This document shows positions 24,481 to 31,788 of a DNA stretch of 62,130 nucleotides, one piece after another (within the stretch, counting starts at the first letter, position 1; each line of letters opens with the position of its first letter). A program made the translations under genes and the position numbers. A model generated the notes under the pieces. The model did no database searches. It was not told the origin of the DNA and was given only the letters and a program-made list of their open reading frames with translations. This DNA is from Sphingomonas trueperi. Lineage in GTDB: Bacteria; Pseudomonadota; Alphaproteobacteria; Sphingomonadales; Sphingomonadaceae. The DNA is taken from positions 1 through 62,130 of the forward strand of contig NZ_JAATJB010000017.1 of NCBI RefSeq assembly GCF_011927635.1, read 5' to 3'.

Positions 24481-24578
24481 CCGTCATTCCGGCGAAAGCC
24501 GGAATCCACTGGCCACTCCGCATCGGCTCTTGCTGAAACCTAGAGGCGAATGGATCCCGACTTTCGCCGGGATGACGG
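24481..24578. repeat. Inverted-repeat element (GTCATCCCGGCGAAAG family)
   Basis: CCGTCATTCCGGCGAAAGCC at 24481-24500 and the inverse of CCGTCATCCCGGCGAAAGTC at 24559-24578 are the outer arms of a 98-bp element, with about 50 bp of unrelated sequence inside. A single compact copy of the same arm pair lies at 52560-52589, so this is a dispersed repeat family. It lies between the convergent trpS and fliP genes. Confidence 0.85.
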
Positions 24579-24642
24579 CAGGTTGTGGAAGGGCGCAGTA
24601 TGCGCGATCCGTTACGTCCCCCTCCCGCCAGGGCGGGTCAGC

Positions 24643-25398
24643 TCAGTGCGTGAAGCTCTTCACCAGCGAGCCGGCGACCAGCGCCCAGCCATCGACCAGC
24701 ACGAAGAAGATGATCTTCATCGGCAATGCGATCGTCGGCGGGGGCAGCATCATCATGCCCATCGCCATCAGCACCGCGGACACCGCCAGGTCGATCACTA
24801 GGAACGGCAGCAGTAGCAGAAAGCCGATCTCGAACGCGCGGCGCAGTTCGGAGATCATGAAGGCCGGCGCCAGCGTGGTCAGCGGCGCCTCGGCGCGCGA
24901 CGCGATCTTCTTGTTGGCGAGGTCGGCGAACAGCTTGAGATCGCTGTCGCGCACCTGGCCGAGCATGAACTGACGGAAAGGCTCGGTCGTCTTCTCGAAC
25001 GCCGCCACTTCGGTCAGCTTGCCCTTGGTATAGGGGTCGACCCCCTCGTTCCACGCCTTCTCGAAGGTCGGCGCCATCACGAAGAAGCTGAGGAACAGCG
25101 CAAGGCTGATGATCACCGGGTTCGGCGGCACGCCCGGTGAACCGATCCCGGTGCGCAGCAGGGAGAGCGCCACCACCATGCGGGTGAAGCTGGTCACCGT
25201 CATCAGCAGGCCTGGGGCCAGGCTGAGCACGGTCAGCATCAACACCAGCTGGATGGCCTTGGCCGAAAGCGGGCCCTCGCCGCCGATGCTGATGGTCGCG
25301 CCCTGCGCCGCCGCCTGGGCGGCGGGCGCAACGGCTTGCGCGTGCGCCGCGACCGGCAGCACGATCAGCAGTGCGGCCGCGGCAAGCAGTTTACCCAT
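24643..25398 (-). CDS. fliP: Flagellar export protein FliP
   Basis: The product has 251 residues. A cleavable signal peptide (GKLLAAAALLIVLPVAAHAQ) is followed by SLAPGLLMTVTSFTRMVVAL and GSPGVPPNPVIISLALFLSF, both diagnostic of FliP; FMISELRRAFEIGFLLLLPF and MMMLPPPTIALPMKIIFFVL close it. FliP forms, with FliQ and FliR, the export gate of the flagellar type III secretion apparatus. It overlaps fliO by eight bases (ATGGGTAA) and is last in fliN-fliO-fliP. Confidence 0.97.
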   Translation of the reverse strand: MGKLLAAAALLIVLPVAAHAQAVAPAAQAAAQGATISIGGEGPLSAKAIQLVLMLTVLSLAPGLLMTVTSFTRMVVALSLLRTGIGSPGVPPNPVIISLALFLSFFVMAPTFEKAWNEGVDPYTKGKLTEVAAFEKTTEPFRQFMLGQVRDSDLKLFADLANKKIASRAEAPLTTLAPAFMISELRRAFEIGFLLLLPFLVIDLAVSAVLMAMGMMMLPPPTIALPMKIIFFVLVDGWALVAGSLVKSFTH

Positions 25399-26083
25399 TA
25401 AGAGCCTCGCGCACGGCGCGCTTGTTCCAGCGCGTGGTATCGCGCGGGATGCGGGTACGCGAAGACGCGGTCCGGGCCTTGCGGGCGCGCGGCGCGGATT
25501 CGGCAGCGGCCTCCTGAGCCTCCTGGGCCTCCTCGCCTTCGTCGGCATCGGCGGCGGGTTCCACATCGTTCGCTGCCAGCGGCAGGCTCGCTGCAGGCTC
25601 GGCAGCCGCGACGACGGGCGCTTCCACCGGTGCTTCCACCGGCGTTTCCGGCACGACCTCGGCAGTCGGAATGGCATCCTGGCGCACCCGGTCGACCATC
25701 GCCTTGAAGTCGAGCTTGCCCGCCAGCTTGGCCACGCCGGCCTTGAGCACCGCCAGATCGTCCTCGATCTTGGTCGAGCCGTCGGCAGCCGCAGTGGCTT
25801 CCGCCACAGGTTGCGGCGGCGCGATGATGCCGGTCTCGATCGTGGCATGGCCCTCGGGGCCGATGAAGATCAGGTGCTCGCACCCGTCGCGACGGATCAG
25901 CGCGACCGAGCGCTTGGCGTCCACCGCCAGCCGCTCGACCAATTCCACCCGCTTGCGGCCCCCACCGGTCACGCGGCCCGGCAACTTCAGATCATAGCGG
26001 CGAACAACCCATAATGCCGTTGCCAGCATCCCCAGCACCAGGCCCAAAGCGCCCAGCGTACGCAGCATCGACAGAAGATCCAT
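25391..26083 (-). CDS. fliO: Flagellar biosynthesis protein FliO
   Basis: The product has 230 residues, longer than E. coli FliO (about 120). The N-terminal helix TLGALGLVLGMLATALWVVR and the FliO core KRVELVERLAVDAKRSVALI RRD (about residues 40-70, read across the two pieces) are followed by a long Ala/Glu/Pro-rich tail (about 90-230) with EEAQEAQEAAAE and a basic end. FliO stabilises assembly of the FliPQR gate. The extended tail is unusual and probably disordered. It overlaps fliN by one base and fliP by eight. Confidence 0.88.
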   Translation of the reverse strand: MDLLSMLRTLGALGLVLGMLATALWVVRRYDLKLPGRVTGGGRKRVELVERLAVDAKRSVALIRRDGCEHLIFIGPEGHATIETGIIAPPQPVAEATAAADGSTKIEDDLAVLKAGVAKLAGKLDFKAMVDRVRQDAIPTAEVVPETPVEAPVEAPVVAAAEPAASLPLAANDVEPAADADEGEEAQEAQEAAAESAPRARKARTASSRTRIPRDTTRWNKRAVREALNG

Positions 26084-26319
26084 TAGTGGCGCGACTTCTT
26101 CACGAGTTCGGAGATTTCGAGCGACATGACCTCGCCGTCGACGAGGATGCGCCCCAGCGCGACCAGCTCGCCATTGACATAGACCATGCTGGGATCGTCC
26201 TGCCCGCAATCCAGCGGGATCATGGCCCCGCGGCTCATCTGCAGGATCTGCCGGACCGGCACTTCGGTAGAACCGAGCACCACCGACATTTCGATCATGA
26301 TTCCATCGAGTACGGACAT
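26083..26319 (-). CDS. fliN: Flagellar motor switch protein FliN (short form)
   Basis: The product has 78 residues, about half the length of E. coli FliN and consisting only of the SpoA/C-ring domain: VVLGSTEVPVRQILQMSRGA, MVYVNGELVALGRILVDGEV and SLEISELVK. The N-terminal extension normally present is missing, as in several alphaproteobacteria. It joins the cytoplasmic C-ring with FliM and FliG and sets rotation direction and export. It is the first gene of fliNOP and divergent from flgC. Confidence 0.93.
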   Translation of the reverse strand: MSVLDGIMIEMSVVLGSTEVPVRQILQMSRGAMIPLDCGQDDPSMVYVNGELVALGRILVDGEVMSLEISELVKKSRH

Positions 26320-26435
26320 GCGTCTCCCTTTCCCCCTGACTTATAGGAACCTTTTTTCCGCCCCCGGCGCCCAGCCCGGCAAAATTTGCCTACAATGATG
26401 CCGTGGGCCGCTTTCGGGCTCGTGGAGGATCAACA
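26320..26435. promoter_or_regulatory. Divergent flagellar promoter region (fliNOP / flgC-flhB)
   Basis: A perfect palindrome GGCAAAATTTGCC (26378-26390) is immediately followed by TACAAT (26391-26396), a good -10 for the flgC side. On the opposite strand TATAAG (26345-26340) is a candidate -10 for fliN. GGAGG at 26424-26428 is the flgC ribosome site. The palindrome would cover the spacer of the rightward promoter and is a candidate operator for a flagellar regulator; which one is not known. Confidence 0.45.
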
Positions 26436-26843
26436 ATGGATTTGGATGCTTCGCTGGGCGTTTCCGCCTCGGGTCTGCGCGCGCAGTCGCTGCGGATGCG
26501 GACGATCGCGGAAAATCTCGCGAACCAGGACTCGGTCGCCGACACCCCGGGCGGCAATCCCTATCGCCGCAAGGTCGTGAGCTTCCAGGCGGCGATGGAT
26601 CGCGCCACCGGTGGCACCGGCGTAAAGGTGAAGTCGATCCAGAACGATCAGTCGGATTTCGTAAAGGTCTATCAGCCCGGTCACCCGGCGGCCGACGCGC
26701 AGGGCTATGTCCTGCGCCCCAACGTCAACGGGCTGATCGAAAGCGCCGACATGAAGGCGGCGCAGCGCAGCTACGAAGCCAATCTCAACGCCATCGAAGC
26801 GGCCAAGAGCCTGACGATGCGCACCATCGATCTGCTCAAGTAA
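26436..26843 (+). CDS. flgC: Flagellar basal-body rod protein FlgC
   Basis: The product has 135 residues. SLGVSASGLRAQSLRMRTIA and ENLANQDSVADTPGGNPYRR form the rod-protein N-terminal motif, and DMKAAQRSYEANLNAIEAAK with SLTMRTIDLLK is the C-terminal coiled coil that FlgC shares with other axial proteins. It is part of the proximal rod. Its usual partner flgB is not upstream here; the operon starts directly with flgC. Confidence 0.97.
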   Translation: MDLDASLGVSASGLRAQSLRMRTIAENLANQDSVADTPGGNPYRRKVVSFQAAMDRATGGTGVKVKSIQNDQSDFVKVYQPGHPAADAQGYVLRPNVNGLIESADMKAAQRSYEANLNAIEAAKSLTMRTIDLLK

Positions 26844-26855
26844 GGAATTCGGATC

Positions 26856-27179
26856 ATGTCCATCGGAGCATTGGACGCCAGCAAGGCCTATGGCCGGGTT
26901 GCGTCGATCGGCAACACGCTCAGCAAGGCCGCAGGCGGCGATGAGATCGGCGGCGACAAGCAGTCAGGCTTTGGCGCGATGGTCGAGAACCTGGTCGGCG
27001 GCACCGCCGACAAGCTGCGCACCGCGGAGGCCGCTTCGGCCAAGCAGGTCGCCGGCAAGGGCGACCTGATCGACGTCGTCACCGCGATCGGCGCCGCCGA
27101 AACCGCGCTCGACACCATGGTCGCGGTGCGTGATCGCGTCGTCGGCGCCTATACCGACATCATGCGCATGCAGATCTGA
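26856..27179 (+). CDS. fliE: Flagellar hook-basal body complex protein FliE
   Basis: The product has 107 residues. FGAMVENLVGGTADKLRTAE and DLIDVVTAIGAAETALDTMV with VRDRVVGAYTDIMRMQI match FliE, which links the MS ring to the proximal rod and is exported first. It follows flgC by 12 bp in the usual flgC-fliE order. Confidence 0.95.
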   Translation: MSIGALDASKAYGRVASIGNTLSKAAGGDEIGGDKQSGFGAMVENLVGGTADKLRTAEAASAKQVAGKGDLIDVVTAIGAAETALDTMVAVRDRVVGAYTDIMRMQI

Positions 27180-27196
27180 CGAAGGCACGCCGAGAG

Positions 27197-27460
27197 ATGT
27201 CGCCCGCGCAGCTGATCAGCCTTACCGAATCCGCATTGATGCTGATTCTCACCCTCGTCGGTCCGCTGCTGCTAACGTCGCTGATCGTCGGCGTGTTCGT
27301 CGGCCTGCTCCAGGCGCTTACCCAGATCCAGGAAACCACCCTCACCTTCGTGCCCAAGCTGGTCGCGATGGGGCTGGTGTTCCTGCTGATGCTGCCCACC
27401 ATCGGGCAGGCGCTTGGCCAGTTCATGGCCAAGATCAGCGACATGATCATCCACGGATGA
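27197..27460 (+). CDS. fliQ: Flagellar export protein FliQ
   Basis: The product has 87 residues with two membrane helices. SALMLILTLVGPLLLTSLIV and GVFVGLLQALTQIQETTLTF followed by VPKLVAM are signature FliQ sequence. Four copies assemble with FliP and FliR in the export gate. Its last codons overlap the fliR start (ATGA). Confidence 0.97.
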   Translation: MSPAQLISLTESALMLILTLVGPLLLTSLIVGVFVGLLQALTQIQETTLTFVPKLVAMGLVFLLMLPTIGQALGQFMAKISDMIIHG

Positions 27461-28215
27461 TCGTCCCCCCCGATCTCGCGCTGCAGGCCTCGGCCTTCTT
27501 CATCGTCTTCGCGCGGGTCGGGGCGGTGCTGATGCTGCTCCCTGTCTTCGGCGAAGACGCGATCCCCGGCCGCATCCGCCTGTTCATCGCCTTCGCCATG
27601 TCGTTCGCCCTGTACTGCCTGATTGGCGAGCCTGCGCGTGCCGCGGTGCAGGCCGGCGCCGTCCTCCCCGCGATCCTGGTAACCGAGCTGATCACCGGGC
27701 TCGCCATGGGGATGATCGTCAAGATCCTGTTCTTTGCGATCTCGATGGCCGGTTCGCTGGTGAGCCTCCAGATCGGCTTCTCCTCGGCGGTGATTTTCGA
27801 CCCTTCGCAGTCCGGCCAGGCGCCGATCCTATCGAAGCTGGTCGGCATCGTCGCCGCGCTGATGTGCATGAGCATGCAGGTCCACCACCTCTGGCTCGGC
27901 GCGATCGTTCACAGCTACCAGACCTTCCCGATCGGCGGCATGCCCCCGATGCACGACTTCGCCGAGCTGGCGGTCGAGGCGATCGGTCGCTCGATGACGC
28001 TGGGCATCAGCCTCGCGGCCCCCTTCCTCGTCTACGGCATCGTCTTCAACGTCGCACTCGGCCTCGCCGCACGCGTCGCGCCGATGATCCAGGTCTTCTT
28101 CATCGCCCAGCCGCTCAACCTGCTGCTCGGGCTTGCGCTGGTGATCACCACCATCGGCACCATGCTCACCTTCTTCACCCAGACCATGGGTGACGTGCTG
28201 CAAAAGGGCTGGTGA
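27457..28215 (+). CDS. fliR: Flagellar export protein FliR
   Basis: The product has 252 residues with about six hydrophobic segments. FARVGAVLMLLPVFGEDAIP is the FliR N-terminal motif; ELITGLAMGMIVKILFFAIS and ARVAPMIQVFFIAQPLNLLL are conserved later. It is the single FliR subunit of the gate and is followed by flhB with overlapping TGATG, as in the frequent fliQ-fliR-flhB order. Confidence 0.96.
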   Translation: MIVPPDLALQASAFFIVFARVGAVLMLLPVFGEDAIPGRIRLFIAFAMSFALYCLIGEPARAAVQAGAVLPAILVTELITGLAMGMIVKILFFAISMAGSLVSLQIGFSSAVIFDPSQSGQAPILSKLVGIVAALMCMSMQVHHLWLGAIVHSYQTFPIGGMPPMHDFAELAVEAIGRSMTLGISLAAPFLVYGIVFNVALGLAARVAPMIQVFFIAQPLNLLLGLALVITTIGTMLTFFTQTMGDVLQKGW

Positions 28216-29288
28216 TGGCAGGCGGCGGCGACGAGTCGGACGACAAGACCCAGGAACCTACCGACAAGAAGCTCGAGGACGCGCGAAAACGCGGCGACGT
28301 GCCGATGGCACCCGAAATGCGCCACGCCGCGATGTTCGTCGCCGCGCTGGTGGTGATGGGCGGTCTCGGCACCTACACGATCCAGCAGTTCGGCAACCTG
28401 TTCGTCCGCCTGTGGGGCGGCGCCGACGATTTCCGGATGGAGCCCGACGGCGCGCAGAGCTTCGCGACAGGGCTGTTCGGCGCGGTCGGCACCGCGCTGG
28501 CACCGATCCTCGCGGCACTGTTCGGCTTCGCGATCCTGGGCGGCGTCCTCCAGGGTCGGCCGATGATCAGCTGGTCGCGGGTCAAGCCCAAGTGGAACAA
28601 GCTCAACCCGATGAACGGCGCCAAGCGCCTTTTCGGCAAGCAGGCGATGGTGGAGTTCTTCAAGACCTTCGCCAAGCTCTGCCTGGTCGCCGGCATCGGC
28701 GCGGCGATCGCCTGGCCGCATGCCGCGACGATCGACCGGCTGGTCGGTGCCGATCTGGTCGATACCGGCGCGGCGGCAAGCGACATCGTCCACGCGATGC
28801 TCCGCCCGATCGCGACTCTCGTCGGCGCACTCGCCCTGTTCGACTTCGTCTGGCAGCGCCGGTCGTTCATGAAGCGCATGCGGATGAGCCTTCAGGAAGT
28901 GAAGGACGAATACAAGCAGAGCGAGGGCGACCCGAAGATCAAGGCCAAGATCCGCAGCATGCAGATGCAGCGGTCGCGCAGCCGCATGATGTCCAACGTT
29001 CCCAAGGCCAGCGTGGTCATCACCAACCCGACCCATTATGCGATCGCGCTGCAATACGACCATGGCAGCATGGGCGCGCCGGTGGTGGTAGCCAAGGGCG
29101 TCGACGCGATCGCGCTCAAGATCCGCGAGATCGCCACCGAGCACAACATCCCGCTCGTCGAGAACCGCCCCCTCGCCCGCGCGCTCTACGCCAGCGCCGA
29201 ACTCGACCAGCCCATCCCGGTGGAGCACTACGCCGCCGTGGCGGAAGTGATCAGCTACGTCCTGCGGATCGCGCGCGGCCTGCGCTGA
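28215..29288 (+). CDS. flhB: Flagellar export switch protein FlhB
   Basis: The product has 357 residues. DDKTQEPTDKKLEDARKRGD opens FlhB proteins, four membrane helices occupy about residues 30-215, and the cytoplasmic domain contains the autocleavage motif NPTH (residues 271-274, in VVITNPTHYAIALQY). Self-cleavage there switches substrate specificity from rod/hook to filament proteins. ATG 28215 follows a GTG at 28212 and the first alternative is equally possible. It is the last gene of the flgC-flhB operon. Confidence 0.97.
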   Translation: MAGGGDESDDKTQEPTDKKLEDARKRGDVPMAPEMRHAAMFVAALVVMGGLGTYTIQQFGNLFVRLWGGADDFRMEPDGAQSFATGLFGAVGTALAPILAALFGFAILGGVLQGRPMISWSRVKPKWNKLNPMNGAKRLFGKQAMVEFFKTFAKLCLVAGIGAAIAWPHAATIDRLVGADLVDTGAAASDIVHAMLRPIATLVGALALFDFVWQRRSFMKRMRMSLQEVKDEYKQSEGDPKIKAKIRSMQMQRSRSRMMSNVPKASVVITNPTHYAIALQYDHGSMGAPVVVAKGVDAIALKIREIATEHNIPLVENRPLARALYASAELDQPIPVEHYAAVAEVISYVLRIARGLR

Positions 29289-29308
29289 GGTCGATTCCGA
29301 CCAGAAAT

Positions 29309-29333
29309 TTGATAATGCGATTGACTCGCAATA
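29309..29333 (+). promoter_or_regulatory. Fur-box-like operator upstream of the TonB receptor operon
   Basis: GATAATGCGATTGACTCGCA (29311-29330) contains the palindrome TGCGA-TTGAC-TCGCA (29316-29330), and the flanking GATAAT and AAT bases extend the likeness to a Fur box. TTGACT inside it (29321-29326) can act as a -35 element. The first gene 57 bp downstream is a siderophore receptor, so iron control by Fur is a reasonable inference. Confidence 0.55.
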
Positions 29334-29389
29334 CACGGCATCCCTAAAGGCTCGGCCCGATAACGAGACCCAAAGGGATTTGCCGGATC

Positions 29390-31480
29390 ATGCACCTGTC
29401 GCTTCGCACCGCCTTGCTCACCACCGCGCTGTTCGCCCTGCCCGGCGTCGCCATCGCGGGTCCGGACGGCCATGCCGACAGCGACGACCAGCAGAGCCAA
29501 ATCGTCGTCACCGGCGTCGCCACCCAGCCCTCGCGCAGCGCGACCGGCCTGACGCTTACCCCGCGCGAGACGCCGCAGTCGATCACGGTCATCGACCAAG
29601 CGCGGATCCGCGATTTCCAGCTCACCAACATCAACGACCTGCTCGACCAAACCGTCGGCATCAATGTCGAGCGCGTCGAGAGCGACCGCACCTATTACAA
29701 TTCGCGCGGCTTCGACATTACCAGCTTCCAGGTTGACGGCATCGGCCTGCCGCTGCCCTATGGCATCCAGTACGGCGACCTCGACACCGCGCTGTTCGAG
29801 CGAGTGGAGGCGATCCGCGGCGCCAATGCGCTGATGACCGGCGTGGGCAACCCGTCGGCCACGATCAACTATGTCCGCAAGCGCCCGACCGACACGCTGC
29901 AGGCGACGGCCACCGCGCAGGCGGGTTCGTGGAACCGCTGGCGCGGCGAGGCCGATGTCTCGGTGCCGGTCACCGAGACGGTGGGCGTTCGTGCGATCTA
30001 TGCGCATGAGCAGCGCGACAGCTATCTCGACTACAACCACGTCAACCGCAATGTGTACGGGCTGATCGCCGACTGGAAGGTGACGCCGCAGCTCACCGCC
30101 ACGGTCGGCTACAGCCGCCAGGATAATGATGCCGACGGCGTGCTGTGGGGCGCGCTGCCGCTCACCTATACCGATGGCAGCCGCATTCCCTATGCGCGCT
30201 CGGCGACCACCTCGGCGCCCTGGACCTATTGGGACACCACCGACCAGCGCGCCTTTGGCGAACTCGCCTATGACCTGGGCAAGGGCTGGCAGGCCAAGGG
30301 CGTGTTCACCTATAGCAACAACAAGCAGCAGGCCCGGCTGCTGTACGCCTTCGGCGCGCCGGACAAGGCGACCGGGCTCGGCATCTCGGGCCAGGTCGGC
30401 GCCTATCCGTCCGAGACCGACCAGTATCTGGGCGACCTCACTGCCTCGGGCCCGCTCCACCTGTTCGGCCGCGAGCACCAACTGGCGTTCGGCGTCTCGA
30501 CCGGCCGGCTCGACAACCGCCAGTGGCAAGGCGTCGGCAACAACTATGTTGTCTATCCCGCGGTGCCGAACCTTTCGAGCGCGGTGATCGCCGATCCCGG
30601 CACCGGGCCGATCACGCTGGAGGCCGACAGCCGCACCGAGGTCACGCGGGCGTACGGAGCCGCGCACCTCAACGTCACCGATCGGCTCAAGGCAGTGGCC
30701 GGCGGCAGCGCGACCTGGCTGAAGTCGACCGGATATTCCTATGGCGCCGACCAGTATCGCAAGAACAGCCGCGTCAGCCCCTATGCCGGGCTGACCTACG
30801 ACCTGACCAAGAACGTCTCGTTCTATGCGAGCTACACCGACATTTTCAATCCGCAGGTCGAAGTAGACCGGACCGGCCGCCGGCTCGATCCGGTGACCGG
30901 CACCAGCATCGAGGGCGGGCTCAAGACCCAATGGTTCGGCGGGCGGCTCTACGCCACCGCCTCGCTGTTCCGCGCCAAGCAGAAGAACCTCGCGACCTTC
31001 GCCGGCACCTTCGGCCCCGGCGACCCCGGCCAGCCGGGCAGCAGCTACTATAGTGGCCTCGACACCACCTCGCGCGGCTTCGAGATCGAGCTGGCCGGCA
31101 AGGTGACCGACAACTGGACGATCAGCGGTGGCTATACCGGCCTCGAGATCGAGGATGATGCCGGCAAGGCGGCGCGCGTGTTCATCCCGACCAAGAGCCT
31201 CAAGCTCGCCACCACCTATGCGGTGCCCGAGCTGCGCGACCTGAAGATGGGCGCCCAGCTGCGCTGGCAGAACACGATCCGCAGCCCCGACTTCACCGTC
31301 ACGCAGGGCGACTATGCCGTGCTCGACCTGATGGCGAGCATCCGCCTGGTCGATCATGTCCGCGCCGCGATCAACGTCCGCAACGTGACCGACAGCAGCT
31401 ATCTGGGCAGCGTGATGTGGGGCCAGGCCTTCTATGCGCCGCCGCGCAGCGTGCTCGGCAGCATCACCTTCAGCTATTGA
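29390..31480 (+). CDS. TonB-dependent siderophore receptor
   Basis: The product has 696 residues. A signal peptide (TALLTTALFALPGVAIAG) precedes the TonB-box region (SQIVVTGVA), a plug domain (ETPQSITVIDQARIRDFQLT; RTYYNSRGFDITSFQVDGIG; ERVEAIRGANALMTGVGNPS) and a 22-stranded barrel that ends AFYAPPRSVLGSITFSY with the usual terminal aromatic residue. The plug sequence is of the FhuE/FpvA-like ferric-siderophore class. The siderophore is not predictable. It leads an operon with three membrane proteins and a Fur-like box. Confidence 0.95.
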   Translation: MHLSLRTALLTTALFALPGVAIAGPDGHADSDDQQSQIVVTGVATQPSRSATGLTLTPRETPQSITVIDQARIRDFQLTNINDLLDQTVGINVERVESDRTYYNSRGFDITSFQVDGIGLPLPYGIQYGDLDTALFERVEAIRGANALMTGVGNPSATINYVRKRPTDTLQATATAQAGSWNRWRGEADVSVPVTETVGVRAIYAHEQRDSYLDYNHVNRNVYGLIADWKVTPQLTATVGYSRQDNDADGVLWGALPLTYTDGSRIPYARSATTSAPWTYWDTTDQRAFGELAYDLGKGWQAKGVFTYSNNKQQARLLYAFGAPDKATGLGISGQVGAYPSETDQYLGDLTASGPLHLFGREHQLAFGVSTGRLDNRQWQGVGNNYVVYPAVPNLSSAVIADPGTGPITLEADSRTEVTRAYGAAHLNVTDRLKAVAGGSATWLKSTGYSYGADQYRKNSRVSPYAGLTYDLTKNVSFYASYTDIFNPQVEVDRTGRRLDPVTGTSIEGGLKTQWFGGRLYATASLFRAKQKNLATFAGTFGPGDPGQPGSSYYSGLDTTSRGFEIELAGKVTDNWTISGGYTGLEIEDDAGKAARVFIPTKSLKLATTYAVPELRDLKMGAQLRWQNTIRSPDFTVTQGDYAVLDLMASIRLVDHVRAAINVRNVTDSSYLGSVMWGQAFYAPPRSVLGSITFSY

Positions 31481-31488
31481 GGCAGGGC

Positions 31489-31788
31489 ATGGGGGCGCAT
31501 TTCCGTCGCGGCTGGGGCTATCGGGCAAACATCGCGACGCGCGCGGTGGCCGGCAGCCTCGGCGCCTATCTGGTCGCGGCGTGCTTCGCCGCGGCGGCGG
31601 CGCGCACTTTGCCCCTCCCCCGGCTCGACGCGATCGTGCCGGCGACGATGCTCGCCTTCCTAGTCGCCCCCGTGGCGACGATCTGGGCCTTTCTCGCCCC
31701 CGGACCGTTGCGCGCGCTGGGCGGCATCCTCGCCGCCGCCGCGCTGCTCGCCGGCATCGCCTGGGCGGCAGGAATGCCCGCGGCATGA
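31489..31788 (+). CDS. Small inner-membrane protein of iron-uptake operon (DUF3649-like)
   Basis: The product has 99 residues with three hydrophobic segments: AVAGSLGAYLVAACFAAAAA, IVPATMLAFLVAPVATIWAF and LRALGGILAAAALLAGIAWA. The N-terminal RGWGYRANIATRAVAGSLGA resembles the DUF3649 family that regularly sits between a siderophore receptor and a PepSY protein. Its function is unknown. Its stop overlaps the next start (ATGA). Confidence 0.8.
   Translation: MGAHFRRGWGYRANIATRAVAGSLGAYLVAACFAAAAARTLPLPRLDAIVPATMLAFLVAPVATIWAFLAPGPLRALGGILAAAALLAGIAWAAGMPAA

Noticed and set aside
26378..26392. Sigma-54 promoter reading of GGCAAAATTTGC between fliN and flgC
   Set aside because: The spacing from GG to GC is 8 bases where sigma-54 promoters need 10, so it is better described as a palindrome.
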